Shown: positions 1 through 9,747, counted from the stretch's first letter. The stretch: 64,000 nt of DNA from Acidiferrum sp963764675 (GCA_963764675.1 CAVXTQ010000001.1:186001-250000); one strand, 5' to 3'. The notes: generated from the sequence alone by a model not told the origin. Made by a program: numbers and translations.

Positions 1-1
1 C

Positions 2-310
2 GTCGAGCGCCTCGTGCTTCTTGCTGCTGGAGAATCCGTTACCGCGGCCGATGTGCAGCTCGTTTTACCGGCGGCGTCAGCTGGGCAGTCCGGAAGCGAC
101 GCCGCGACCAGCGCCACGGACGCGCTGCACACCGGCACGCTCGCCGAGCGCGCTGAAGCCTTTGAAAGGGAAGTGCTGCTCGCGGAAATTCGCCGCAACA
201 GCTTTCACATGACCAACGTTGCCCGCGCCCTCGGCCTTGAGCGCAGCCACCTGTACAAAAAATGCCAGCAGTTGGGAATCGACCTTCAATCGCTCCGCAA
301 ACCAACCTAA
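2..310 (+). CDS. Sigma-54 response regulator, C-terminal fragment (cut by window edge)
   Basis: The reading frame is already open at the left edge (V-E-R-L-V-L-L-A), so only the last 102 codons of a longer gene are seen. The visible part holds the linker after an AAA+ domain and a C-terminal Fis-type helix-turn-helix (RRNSFHMTNVARALGLERSH then LYKK), the DNA-binding end of NtrC-family enhancer-binding proteins. Such proteins activate sigma-54 promoters after phosphorylation by a partner histidine kinase. A GTG at 14 could be mistaken for a start, but the upstream codons continue the NtrC consensus. The receiver and ATPase domains lie outside the window, so the partner kinase and targets cannot be named. 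Confidence 0.85.
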   Translation, partial: VERLVLLAAGESVTAADVQLVLPAASAGQSGSDAATSATDALHTGTLAERAEAFEREVLLAEIRRNSFHMTNVARALGLERSHLYKKCQQLGIDLQSLRKPT

Positions 311-321
311 ATTCGTTGTGC

Positions 322-1230
322 CTACAAATTCCCCACGACTTTCCTCGCCAACCCGACGACCTCATCCAAGCCGCACGGGCACTGCGTGTACGTGATTCTC
401 AGTAATTTGTCGCCTTTCCTCACCATCAGGATTGCTCCCGCCGCGTCGAATGCCTCGTCTCCCAGGCCCGGAACATTTCGCGTCGCCATCGGCCCCAAGC
501 GGTTCAGCATGCCTTTGGTCAGGTTCATCTGAAACTGCGCATTGTTGTCGTCCACAGTGAACGCAACCACCGCGGTCTCCCCCGGATGCTCGCTCGAATT
601 CCCGCTGGGAGCTCCGCCGCCCTTTAGCATCGTCTTGCCGAAACTCTCCATCCTTTCCTGATCAGCCTTGCTCATCTGGCTCGTTTGGTTCTTGTTGAGC
701 TGCGTCGCATGCTTCATCGTCAGCTCCGCGGCGTCTCCCTCGACGGTATACACGCATCCGGCGCTACCCTCCGCGCCGGAATCCGCATGCGCCACGGGCA
801 TTCCGATCGCCGCGCTTACATCATCCTTCGACAACCACTGGCAGCCGTCTACCCCGCGCAGTGCCGAGGAATGCCTCTCTTCCGAAGGTATCTTGAAACC
901 CATTTCTCGCGCCTTCTGCCGGACGCGGTATCCGATGTACATCACCGATCCCACGCCAATCGCACCGAGCAAAAAAATCACCGCCGCGACAATCAGCAGA
1001 ATCTTGACGAGTGCGCCGCCACCTCCGCTCGCTGCCACCTGCGCCCCTTGTGCAGCAGGTGGTGTTATTGGCGCTGGCGGTGCCACCTGTGTCGCGGGGG
1101 GAGTCCCCAGCGGTGCACTTTGCGCGGGCGCAGAAGATGCCGGCGCCTGCCCAACCTTGGTGCCACACTTCGCGCAAAACGCTTGCGCATCGCCCAATGC
1201 CGTGCCGCAATTTCTACAGAAACCAGCCAT
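322..1230 (-). CDS. Zinc-ribbon single-pass membrane protein of unknown function
   Basis: The 302-residue protein opens with a zinc ribbon (C5-x2-C8 and C19-x2-C22). A Pro/Ala/Thr-rich linker follows, then one strongly hydrophobic segment at about residues 74-104 and a roughly 200-residue outer domain. That domain contains CQWLSKDDVSAAIG and two later Cys (CPCG) and is probably extracytoplasmic. The N-terminal zinc ribbon would sit in the cytoplasm. It lies 119 bases downstream of the Ser/Thr kinase at 1350-4199 on the same strand and may be co-transcribed with it. I do not recognise the outer domain. The zinc ribbon and membrane segment are clear; any link to the kinase is inference from position. 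Confidence 0.8.
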   Translation of the reverse strand: MAGFCRNCGTALGDAQAFCAKCGTKVGQAPASSAPAQSAPLGTPPATQVAPPAPITPPAAQGAQVAASGGGGALVKILLIVAAVIFLLGAIGVGSVMYIGYRVRQKAREMGFKIPSEERHSSALRGVDGCQWLSKDDVSAAIGMPVAHADSGAEGSAGCVYTVEGDAAELTMKHATQLNKNQTSQMSKADQERMESFGKTMLKGGGAPSGNSSEHPGETAVVAFTVDDNNAQFQMNLTKGMLNRLGPMATRNVPGLGDEAFDAAGAILMVRKGDKLLRITYTQCPCGLDEVVGLARKVVGNL

Positions 1231-1349
1231 GAGTTACCCCCTGAGTTGTTCCGCGCTATTCCAAGCCAACGTTCTCGATGAGCATCCTGACAGACACCAG
1301 CTCGCCGGGGCAAGCATTGGCCCCCGTCGCCGTCAGGCGTAGCGCGCGG

Positions 1350-4199
1350 TTACTTCAACTTGGTGTACTCGGCCTTCGCCGTGACCAGGATTGGTATGTC
1401 GGCGTCGGCATCCTTCCACAATCCGAGGAAATCCTGGTACGCCGCGCGAGATTTGATGTTCTCGCCCAAAAGCGCATGCGCGCGACCCAGTTGAAGGCGC
1501 GCCAGCGCGCCCAACGGGCTATTCATGGCGATGCCGCGATGGTCTAAGAATTTCTGGAACTCCGCCGCTGCCTCTTTCCCCTGATGCAGCAACAAATACG
1601 CTTCGCCGCGAACGTACACCGGGTACAGAGAACCGCCCACCTCGAACTGCGGAAGGGGCGAGGCTAATTCGTACGGTGAGGTTGTCCGTAGATCCTCGAG
1701 AGCCTTCTCCGGATTGTGGCGTCTGATTTCGATCGAAGCGTAGATGGCCGGCAACCAATAGCGATTGATCGCGGTATTCAAAGGAAAGCGCTCAGCCAAA
1801 CCGTGTGCCATTCGCTCCGCCTGGTCGATCTCTCCGAGGCGCGCCAGAGCCAGAGCCGCGAGAATCGTGACATCTCGCGTTGGGGCATCGACCAGCGCGG
1901 CGGTGATTTCCTGGCGCGACCGCGATGCGTTGTCGAACTCCGCTTCGCGCAAGGCGGAGTTCATCCGCCACGCCGCTGCTGTTTCCTTGGAGTCATTGCT
2001 GTGAGCGGAGTCGATGGCGCGTTGCGAGAGTCTCCGCGCGTTTGCCAGACGCCCGTAGAATGCCTCGGTGTCTGACGCGAAGGAAAGGAGCACATCCTCG
2101 CCCGCCTTGCCGCTGGCCGCGGCGACTTGTTGCTGCATCTCGGCGGTGTCGTTCTCGAGGAACGCCACTCCGTAACGATTTCCGTGCAAAAACGGATTGT
2201 CAACTTTATGCGCGATAGCCTGCTGATACTGCGCCTTCGCATCCTGCAGCCGATTCACCGAGGGATATAGACCCACGAGGTTGGTGTACGCCGCTGCGCT
2301 GCCCGGATTCATGCGCAGATCCTCAAGACTTGCGGCAATCCCTTTTTCGTATTGTCCCAGGTAGGTGTAATCCACTCCCAGATTTCCGAAGGGTTCGCTG
2401 TTGCGTGGATAGGTCTGGGCCCACATTTCATAGGTTTGTACGGCCTTCTCGAGTTCGCCGGTCACGAGAAGATAGTAGGTGCCCGATACGCGAAATTTCT
2501 CCCGCTCGCTTACCTTGTCGCGCAAATCGTAAGCCTTCTGCAAGTTCTCGTTGGCCAGGCCCGGCTCCCTCAGGTTCGAGTACGAAATTCCCAGGGCTTG
2601 GTAAGCGGCTGCGAAATTGGGGTCGAGTTCGATAGCGTGCTTGAAGTAGGGAACTGCCGCAGCGCTCCCTTTCTCCTGTATCGTGCGAACCCCCACCGAG
2701 AGTGCCTTCAAGGCTTCCAGAGACGGCGTGGTGGCTTGATCCAGGGGCGCGTCGAACTTCTCGACGGTGCTAAGCGACTCGCCGAGCTTCTCGCGCAGCT
2801 TCGCCGCCGCTTGGTCCAGCGCCTTCAGGACCTGTTCTTTGTTTTCCGCCGTCACCTGTTCCTGTGCCACCGGATCGCCCGTCTTGCAATTCGTCGCCTC
2901 CAGCCCGATCACATACTGGCTGCCCAGGCTCGCAATCGACCCGGAAATGTAAGCTTTGCTGCCCGCGCGCTGGCAAAGATCGCTGGCCACGTCCGGCGTC
3001 AGCGCGGTACTTGGCGGCTTGGCCATGAGTCTCAACGTGGCCCGGGTTCTCGCCGTCGAAAGAATGCTCAGGAACGGCGACTGCGCCAGCTGCACCGAAA
3101 TCGCCTGCTTCAAGGTGTCGTCGAAGACCGGGTCACCGGTTGCGTTGGTGAATTCCGCCAGCACAAGTGTGTCCTCCTGCGTGAGCTTCGGCGCGCGATG
3201 CAAATACCAATAGAGGCCTACCGTGAGCGCTGCAACTCCCATTACCGCAGGTACGAAAATCTTCCAACGCTTACTAGACTCCAGTCCGGTCAGCCTAGCC
3301 GTTGTTGTCGGCAACCGCGCCGAACCGGAACTGCCTTTCAACCGCTGCAAGTCCATTCGAATCTCGGCTGCGCTCTGGTAACGCAACTTGCGGTCTTTCT
3401 CCAGCGCCTTGTCGACGATGGCTCCAAGCTCCGGAGGAGCGTCGGGGTTCAACTTAGGTATCGGCACCGGTTCTCGATTCAAAATCCCATCATGAATGAG
3501 GGCCGCCGTCATGCCGGGGAACGCCAGTCGCCCCGTGGTCATCTCATAGAGGACCGTACCGAACGAAAACACATCCGTACGTGCATCCAACTCCTCGCCG
3601 CGCGACTGTTCCGGTGACATATACGCAATCGTGCCCATTGCACTGCCGGGGCTGGTCAGCACTTCTTGCGCGGATGCGGTCGGCATCGAGGAGGTGCTAC
3701 CTTCCTCGCCGCTGGTCAGCTTCGCCAAGCCGAAATCGAGAATCTTCGCGTGCCCGCGCTTGGTCACAAAAATATTCGAAGGCTTGATGTCCCGGTGGAC
3801 GATGCCTTTTTCGTGCGCCGCCTCCAGAGCATCGGCAATCTGCGTGCCCAATTCGAGCACCTGTTCGATAGGCAGGGGTCTGAAGTTGATCACCTGCCGA
3901 AGCGTTCGCCCCTCGATGAACTCCATCGCGATGAAGGGCGCCCCGCTGTCTTCGGCTATCTCATAGATGGTGCAGATGTTCGGATGGTTTAGTGCGGAAG
4001 CCGCACGCGCTTCGCGCCGCAGGCGTTCCAACGCGAGCAGATCCTTCGCCATGTCTTCGGAAAGGAATTTCAGTGCGGCGTGGCGGCCCAGACTCAGGTC
4101 TTCGGCTTCATAGACCACACCCATCCCGCCGCCGCCGAGTTTTCCCAACACCCGGTAGTGCGAAATGGTGCGTCCAACGATCGTCGAGGAATCATCCAC
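1350..4199 (-). CDS. Membrane Ser/Thr protein kinase with TolB-like and TPR sensor region
   Basis: This 949-residue Hanks-type kinase phosphorylates Ser/Thr on target proteins. The catalytic domain (about 15-290) has the glycine loop GGGGMGVVY, the ATP lysine K44 (ALKFL), the HRDIKPSN catalytic loop with D137 and DFG at 155-157, plus an intact activation segment ending in YMSPEQ. A single membrane helix lies at about 312-333. The outer half begins with a domain containing EFTNATGDPVFDDTLKQAI, common in acidobacterial kinases of this type. It continues with a long series of TPR-like helical repeats to the C-terminus, probably a protein-binding sensor. The ATG start matches the start of the related kinase at 5994. 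A zinc-ribbon protein lies downstream and a TonB-receptor remnant upstream. Confidence 0.93.
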   Translation of the reverse strand: MDDSSTIVGRTISHYRVLGKLGGGGMGVVYEAEDLSLGRHAALKFLSEDMAKDLLALERLRREARAASALNHPNICTIYEIAEDSGAPFIAMEFIEGRTLRQVINFRPLPIEQVLELGTQIADALEAAHEKGIVHRDIKPSNIFVTKRGHAKILDFGLAKLTSGEEGSTSSMPTASAQEVLTSPGSAMGTIAYMSPEQSRGEELDARTDVFSFGTVLYEMTTGRLAFPGMTAALIHDGILNREPVPIPKLNPDAPPELGAIVDKALEKDRKLRYQSAAEIRMDLQRLKGSSGSARLPTTTARLTGLESSKRWKIFVPAVMGVAALTVGLYWYLHRAPKLTQEDTLVLAEFTNATGDPVFDDTLKQAISVQLAQSPFLSILSTARTRATLRLMAKPPSTALTPDVASDLCQRAGSKAYISGSIASLGSQYVIGLEATNCKTGDPVAQEQVTAENKEQVLKALDQAAAKLREKLGESLSTVEKFDAPLDQATTPSLEALKALSVGVRTIQEKGSAAAVPYFKHAIELDPNFAAAYQALGISYSNLREPGLANENLQKAYDLRDKVSEREKFRVSGTYYLLVTGELEKAVQTYEMWAQTYPRNSEPFGNLGVDYTYLGQYEKGIAASLEDLRMNPGSAAAYTNLVGLYPSVNRLQDAKAQYQQAIAHKVDNPFLHGNRYGVAFLENDTAEMQQQVAAASGKAGEDVLLSFASDTEAFYGRLANARRLSQRAIDSAHSNDSKETAAAWRMNSALREAEFDNASRSRQEITAALVDAPTRDVTILAALALARLGEIDQAERMAHGLAERFPLNTAINRYWLPAIYASIEIRRHNPEKALEDLRTTSPYELASPLPQFEVGGSLYPVYVRGEAYLLLHQGKEAAAEFQKFLDHRGIAMNSPLGALARLQLGRAHALLGENIKSRAAYQDFLGLWKDADADIPILVTAKAEYTKLK

Positions 4200-4291
4200 C
4201 AGCGGTGCATCTTACGCCAGCACTCCACCGCGGGCAATCATGAGCTGGCACACGACCCCGCGTAAGCCAGGCCATGCGGGGCCCGACATGT

Positions 4292-5596
4292 TTAGAAATT
4301 GAACTTCGCCGTGACCTGCATCACGCGGCCTGCCGCGGCACTCACCACATGTCCAAACGTGGTGCCAAGGTCGCCGATATTTCCGTCAACCGAAGCGGGT
4401 CCGTAAAATTGTGCATGGTTGAAGGTGTTGAATGTCTCGACCCTGAAGAACAGAGTTTTTGATTCCGTAATCGGCATCGTTTTCGCCAAAGCCATGTCGT
4501 AGTTGTTGATCCCGGGGCGATGGATTCGTGCCGGTATTCGGCTGCCGAATGTATTGCAACAAATTCTGGGCAGGAGCGGACCACGCCTTCGCCGGTATCG
4601 TGGCATTAGGAAATACGCATTGCGATGCGTTCGTGCAACCCGCGGTGAAGTACGCCTCGCCGGGTGTAACGCCATACCCGAGTTTTTGGGAGAGAAGATT
4701 GGCCCAGTTTTGTCCGTTGACGACGCCCGTCAGTGAGCCGGACATATCGGACAGGTTGCCGGAGCGGTCCACAGTAGACGGCACGGCAATTAATCCCGTG
4801 TCCACGCCTTGCTTCATCTGCGTTCCCTGGTAGTCCACGAAGAAGAACAGCTTCTTGCGGAGGATCGGTCCGCCGAAAGTGCCGCCAAACTGGTTCTGCT
4901 GAAATATTCCACGCGCCGGGGAAAAGAAGTTCCTTGCGTCCAGATCGGTGTTGCGCAGGAACTCGAAAGCGTTGCCGTGAAACTCATTGCTGCCGGATTT
5001 GGTGACTACGTAGATCTGCCCCCGCTGTATCCGCCATACTCCGCATTGACGCTGCTCGTCAGAATCCGAAACTCGGCGATGGAGTCGAGAATGGGAATGA
5101 TCGCGGTTCCGGAATTCACATCCTCTTCCGTATCACTGCCGTTCACGATGAACGCGTTGGCAAATTCCCGCTGACCGTTGATGGAGATTGTTCCCGGGTT
5201 CAACCCGCCCGAGGGAGAAAGAGCGCTCACTCCCAAGTCCTGCTGGGTGTCGGAAGTTAGCGAAGTCGCAGGCACGACGCCGGGCTGCAAGGACAGAAGA
5301 TCCGTATAGCTGCGCCCATTCAAGGGCACGGCAGTCATCTTTTTCCCGGAGATGACCTCGCCCATTTGGGTGTCCGATGTCTCGACATGGACCGCTGCCT
5401 CTTCGACAAGGACTTCCTGCGTCTGTTCGCCGACTTCGAGCTTGGCGTCGATCAGCAGCGCGCTGTTGACGTCAAGGACGACGCCCGCTTGCCTGTACGG
5501 CCGGAATCCCGCGCTTTCGATGGTGATGTCGTAGCGGCCGACCGGCAAATCCGTAAAGGCATACTTGCCATGTTCATCTGTCGTGCTGATCCGCTT
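4292..5596 (-). pseudogene. TonB-dependent receptor remnant: truncated, frameshifted and internally deleted
   Basis: The remnant resembles the acidobacterial oligosaccharide/TonB receptors of over 1000 residues that start with a carboxypeptidase-regulatory domain. An in-frame TAG at 5597-5599 cuts off most of that domain; the frame then reads DEHGKYAFTDLPVGRYDITI and a plug (SINGQREFANAFIVNGSD). At about 5012-5020 a missing G in a G run shifts the frame: GGYSGG should run into QIYVVTKSGSNEFHG, which is found in the next frame and continues to YIRQPNTGTNP. At about 4520 the reading jumps directly to the receptor C-terminus (INNYDMALAKTMPI, then ETFNTFNHAQFYGP), ending in the terminal KFNF. The barrel middle is gone. 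No functional product is expected. Confidence 0.88.
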
Positions 5597-5993
5597 CTAG
5601 TGCTGGAACCAAGGAACCTTTGAAATGGATGCTGACCCGTCTTCACCATGCGCTCCTGTCGTTGTCCAAAAGGCCCAAAAGTCGAAACTCTTGCAACTCA
5701 GTTGCAGATAGCAAAACACGACAAACTTAGTCCTATATCAAGCACCCTACAGCGAGCGGCTCTGCTGTCAGGTCAAGGGGCCATTAAAAAGGGTTGAATG
5801 GATCGTAAGAGCGTCGGCGCTTGGCGCGTGCCGTCTTAGTGGAACCCGGAAGCCTGCAGGCTGAACCCTCAAGTCATCTAATCCCAAATGGATCCTGGTG
5901 TGTCGCGGCCGTAAGTTTCTGTGAACGATGAGCGCACGTCGCGCGATTGCCTGCCGATTGCCTGAGTTGAGGCGCTGGGGTAGACTCCGGCAG
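5597..5993. other. Gene-free spacer between the receptor remnant and the divergent kinase
   Basis: About 400 bases with no convincing gene. It holds the stop codon that truncates the receptor remnant, a 15-base dyad (listed separately), and presumably the kinase promoter, which I could not pick out by eye. An ATG at 5928 is in frame with the kinase, but the extra 22 residues do not match the family start. Confidence 0.6.
5692..5706. promoter_or_regulatory. Perfect 7-1-7 dyad, candidate operator
   Basis: TGCAACT-C-AGTTGCA is a perfect inverted repeat about 95 bases upstream of the receptor remnant and about 290 bases upstream of the kinase start. Size and symmetry fit a dimeric repressor site. 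Fur-superfamily regulators use dyads of similar size at receptor genes, but the regulator here is unknown. Confidence 0.35.
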
Positions 5994-8669
5994 GTGGCGG
6001 ATACTTCGTCTATTGTCGGTCGCACAATCTCGCACTATACCGTCCTCGAAAAACTTGGCCGAGGCGGTATGGGTGTCGTCTATAAAGCTGAAGACACGCG
6101 TCTCGGCAGGTATGTTGCGCTGAAATTTCTTCCCGAAGACATTTCCCAGGACCCTCAGGCGATCGAGCGATTTCGCCGCGAAGCGCGCGCTGCATCCTCG
6201 CTGAATCATCCAAGCATTTGCACCATTTACGATATCGAGGAATTCGATGGCCGTCCGTTCATCGCCATGGAGCTACTAGAAGGCCAGACGCTGAAGCAGC
6301 GCATTTCCAAGAAGTCCGTCCCGGTTTCCGAACTCTTGGATATTGGCATTCAGATTGCCGATGGTCTCGAAGCCGCCCACGCCAAAGGCATCGTTCATAG
6401 AGACATCAAGCCGCCGAACGTTTTCCTGGTCGACAAGGGTCCCGCGAAGATCCTCGATTTCGGCCTGGCAAAACTCACCGCATATCGCCAGCCCGCGACG
6501 GACTCCGATAGCGAATCGTCGATTCCCACGCAGCGGCACTTTCTCGACGACGAACTCCTCACCAGTCCGGGCAGTTCCATGGGCACGGTCGCGTACATGT
6601 CGCCGGAACAGGCGCGCGGCGAAGAACTGGACGCACGCACTGACTTGTTTTCGCTGGGCGTGGTGCTCTATGAAATGGCTACGGGCGTGCTCCCATTTTC
6701 GGGCGTCGTTCCTGCGCTGATCTTCGACAATATCCTCCATTCCCCGGCCACTCCGGTAACGAAGTTGAATCCGAGTCTGCCCCTGGCCTTGGAGAATATT
6801 TTGACCAAAGCACTCGAGAAAGACACCGCTCTCCGTTATCAGACCGCCTACGAACTTCGCGCTGACATGAAACGCCTGAGGCGAGATACCGATTCGGGTC
6901 GCTCGGGAGTGACCTCGGCTGCACCCAGCGCGCTCGAAGATGCTCGCGAAGCTCCGCAACGCCGGCAAGGTCGCTCTTGGGCAATGGTAGCTGGCGGCGC
7001 TCTCATCGCCATAGCGGCCATCTTTGGGTATCTTCTAACGCGTCCCGTGGCCCCGCCCCGCGTGGTGCGAACCGTGCAGCTCACCAATACCAATCGTCCC
7101 AAATCAGACTTGGTTACCGACGGCTCGCGCCTCTATTTCATCGAGGGCCAATCGCACCTTTCCCAAACCTCCGTGACGGGTGGCGACACCTATCCGATCC
7201 CGACCTCGCTGGAGGACACTGGTTTCTCTAACGTGTTCGATATCTCGCCGGACGGGTCGGAACTGCTGATGAATACGGCCCACGGAACGACTCTCGACGG
7301 CCCTCTTTGGACCGTCCCTGTGCTTGGCGGTACGCCTCGTCGATTAGGCAACCTCGACGGCCACGGCGGAGCGTATTCGCCGGACGGCAAGTGGATCGCC
7401 TACGCCAAGGGCAACGAGATCTTTGTGGCGAAGAGCGACGCCAGCGAACCACGCCGTCTGTTGACCACTGCCGGAACGCTGAGCGACGTCCGCTGGTCGC
7501 CGGAGGGGTCGGTTTTGCGTTTCACCTTGAACGATCCCAAGACCAATGCCCGGTCTATCTGGCAAACCTCGGCGGACGGTACCAATCTTCATCCCTTGCT
7601 GGCGGGTTGGAACGACACACCCAACGAGTGCTGCGGCAACTGGACGCCCGACGGAAAGTATTTCGTCTTTCAGGCATTCCGTGACGGAACGGCAAACCTC
7701 TGGGCCCGCCGCGAACGCGGTGGCATTTTCCTCTCCACCAGCCACGAGCCCACGCAATTGACGACTGGACCAATGAATGTCGGGAGTCCCGTCCCGAGCC
7801 GCGATGGCAAGAAGCTTTTTGCCCAAGGCTGGCAGCCCCGCGGGGAAGTTGTCCGCTACGACGCGAAATCAGGGCAATTCGCGCCCTATCTCTTGGGAAT
7901 CTCTGCCATGGGACTCGACTTCTCTCACGATGGAGAGTGGGTCGCGTATAACGACGCTACCGATGGCTCCATGTGGCGAAGTAAGGTCGACGGAACGCAG
8001 AAGCTTCAACTGGTTCTCCCCCCGATGCTGGCCTACCTGCCTCGCTGGTCCCCGGACGGCAAGCAAATCGCGTTCTTTGGTCATCCTCCCGGCGAACCCT
8101 GGCAAATCTATGTGGTCCCTGCCGCGGGAGGTGCACCGCAGTTGGTCTATCGCGGCGAAACCAACCTGGCCGATCCCAATTGGTCGCCGGACGGCAAGTC
8201 GCTGACCTTCGGAGAAAACTCACTGAACAATCAGGGCTCGGCGATCTACGTCCTCGACCTGAAAACGCGGAAAGCCACAAAGCTGCCGGAATCCAATGGC
8301 CTTTATTCCCCTCGTTGGTCACCCAACGGACGCTACGTGGCAGCCATTCCGCTCGATTCTCTGAAGCTCATGCTCTTCGATTTCACCACACAGAAATGGA
8401 CGGAGTTGGCGCAGATTTTTGTAGCCTATCCGACGTGGTCCCGCGATGGGCGCTATGTGTATTTCAACGGGATTCTCGACAACCAAGAGGGCTACTACCG
8501 CGTGCAAATCTCCGACCACAAACTCGAGCGCATCTTCAGCCTCAAGGGGTTTCAGGCCGCCGGAGGCGCCTTCGGAAACTGGAGCGGCCTAGCCCCGGAT
8601 GAATCTCCCCTGCTGGTCCGCGACGCCAGCATCCAGGAAATCTACGGGCTCGATTTGGAAACCCGCTAA
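5994..8669 (+). CDS. Membrane Ser/Thr protein kinase with TolB-like beta-propeller sensor
   Basis: This 891-residue kinase is related to the one at 1350-4199. The catalytic domain has GRGGMGVVY, the ATP lysine K44 in ALKFL, the HRDIKPPNVF loop, DFGLAKL and the SMGTVAYMSPEQARGEELDA segment. A membrane helix (AMVAGGALIAIAAIFGYLL) follows at about 320-345. The outer C-terminal half is built of WD40/PD40-type repeats with recurring SPDGKW, SPEGS, SPDGKQ and SPNGRY turns, giving a propeller like that of TolB. I chose the GTG at 5994 because VADTSSIVGRTISHY aligns with the other kinase's start MDDSSTIVGRTISHY; an in-frame ATG at 5928 is possible. It diverges from the TonB-receptor remnant. The ligand is unknown. 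Confidence 0.93.
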   Translation: MADTSSIVGRTISHYTVLEKLGRGGMGVVYKAEDTRLGRYVALKFLPEDISQDPQAIERFRREARAASSLNHPSICTIYDIEEFDGRPFIAMELLEGQTLKQRISKKSVPVSELLDIGIQIADGLEAAHAKGIVHRDIKPPNVFLVDKGPAKILDFGLAKLTAYRQPATDSDSESSIPTQRHFLDDELLTSPGSSMGTVAYMSPEQARGEELDARTDLFSLGVVLYEMATGVLPFSGVVPALIFDNILHSPATPVTKLNPSLPLALENILTKALEKDTALRYQTAYELRADMKRLRRDTDSGRSGVTSAAPSALEDAREAPQRRQGRSWAMVAGGALIAIAAIFGYLLTRPVAPPRVVRTVQLTNTNRPKSDLVTDGSRLYFIEGQSHLSQTSVTGGDTYPIPTSLEDTGFSNVFDISPDGSELLMNTAHGTTLDGPLWTVPVLGGTPRRLGNLDGHGGAYSPDGKWIAYAKGNEIFVAKSDASEPRRLLTTAGTLSDVRWSPEGSVLRFTLNDPKTNARSIWQTSADGTNLHPLLAGWNDTPNECCGNWTPDGKYFVFQAFRDGTANLWARRERGGIFLSTSHEPTQLTTGPMNVGSPVPSRDGKKLFAQGWQPRGEVVRYDAKSGQFAPYLLGISAMGLDFSHDGEWVAYNDATDGSMWRSKVDGTQKLQLVLPPMLAYLPRWSPDGKQIAFFGHPPGEPWQIYVVPAAGGAPQLVYRGETNLADPNWSPDGKSLTFGENSLNNQGSAIYVLDLKTRKATKLPESNGLYSPRWSPNGRYVAAIPLDSLKLMLFDFTTQKWTELAQIFVAYPTWSRDGRYVYFNGILDNQEGYYRVQISDHKLERIFSLKGFQAAGGAFGNWSGLAPDESPLLVRDASIQEIYGLDLETR

Positions 8670-8697
8670 CGATTCCGAGCACCTTGGCCATGTGATG

Positions 8698-8718
8698 TCG
8701 TGCTTGTTAGCAACACGA
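8698..8718. terminator. Imperfect hairpin between convergent genes
   Basis: TCGTGCTTG, loop TTAG, CAACACGA forms a stem with one bulged base between the end of the kinase and the end of the convergent AraC-type gene. No T tract follows, so it is at best a weak bidirectional terminator. Confidence 0.3.
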
Positions 8719-8730
8719 TGGGATGGGGCT

Positions 8731-9690
8731 TTACCGATTGCCGACCGACTCTAGGGGCAGGGCGCCTGGCGAGCGAAGGGTCCGAATATCCCGCATGGGG
8801 GGTTGGCCGAAGAGGCGGCTATATTCGCGGTTGAATTGGCTGGCGCTTTCGTATCCGACCTCAAAGGCCGCGCTGGCAGCGTCGAGACCATCGACGAGCA
8901 TGCGTCCCCGCGCGGCCTGCAACCGAAGCTGCTTCTGATACTGAAGAGGACTCATGGCGGTCAGCGCCCGGAAATGATGGTGGAGCGTGGACACACCCAT
9001 GCTCGCGACTTCTGCGAGTTCTTCCACCCGTAGCGGTTTCGCGTAGTTTTCTTTAATCCACGCAATCGCTTTCGCCGTCCTCTGGCTCTGATCCCCCAGC
9101 GTTGCAATCGCTCGAAGGCGCGCGCCCTCCACCCCTCGCAGGATTCGGTAGATGATCTCGCGTTGAATCAGGCCACTCAGAAACGGAATGTCCTGCGGCG
9201 TATCCAGCAGGTCCATGAGCCGGCAGCACGCGCCGAGGAATTCCACCGTGATTTCACCGGTCACCATGGCAGGACTGTCCGGGGGTACTTCCGCGATATG
9301 AATCTCTTCCCGGCTTAAGAGTTCCCGAACCACGGGTATTTCAAGTTTCAGGGACATCGCGAGACAGGGTGCTTCTACACTGGCTTCGACGATCTGGCTG
9401 ACGATCGGCAAATCGACAGACGTCAGCAGGTAGCGCGACTCACCGTAGAGGAAAGTGGTTCGGCCGAGGTCTACGCGCTTTCGGCCCTGGGCGATCAGGG
9501 TCACGCCCGGCTGGTAGGTCATGGAGCACGGAGCGGTTGGGGCGGTCCGCCGGTGTAGCGTCAAGCCGGAAATATCCGTTGCCCGATTCTCTTCGGAGCC
9601 CATGAACGAGGCAATCTTGCGAGCCAGCTCGGTGCGCAATTCACGCCCTCGATTCGATGGCAGAGGCGCATTTTTGCTGGGGTTCTTCAT
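8731..9690 (-). CDS. AraC-family transcriptional regulator
   Basis: The 319-residue protein has an N-terminal AraC-type cupin/arm region (APCSMTYQPGVTLIAQGRKR) and a C-terminal double helix-turn-helix (VEELAEVASMGVSTLHHHFR, then the SPLQYQKQLRLQAAR helix and FEVGYESASQFNREYSRLFG). It resembles YqhC-type regulators, which commonly sit beside and control oxidoreductase genes. The start is the ATG at 9690, preceded by AAAAGGAAACC; a longer frame opens at 9747 but lacks a site. It diverges from the two aldo/keto reductase genes, its likely targets, with about 170 bases of shared promoter region. The effector is unknown, although related regulators respond to reactive aldehydes. Confidence 0.9.
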   Translation of the reverse strand: MKNPSKNAPLPSNRGRELRTELARKIASFMGSEENRATDISGLTLHRRTAPTAPCSMTYQPGVTLIAQGRKRVDLGRTTFLYGESRYLLTSVDLPIVSQIVEASVEAPCLAMSLKLEIPVVRELLSREEIHIAEVPPDSPAMVTGEITVEFLGACCRLMDLLDTPQDIPFLSGLIQREIIYRILRGVEGARLRAIATLGDQSQRTAKAIAWIKENYAKPLRVEELAEVASMGVSTLHHHFRALTAMSPLQYQKQLRLQAARGRMLVDGLDAASAAFEVGYESASQFNREYSRLFGQPPMRDIRTLRSPGALPLESVGNR

Positions 9691-9747
9691 TGCATTGGTT
9701 TCCTTTTGTCCCTGCCTAAGATAGTCGCTCGGCTGCCGATACAGCAA

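Noticed and set aside
2352..3617. Long open frame on the plus strand inside the first kinase gene
   Set aside because: It is antisense to a gene with complete kinase and TPR motifs, has Arg/Leu-rich shadow composition and no domain signature or ribosome site.
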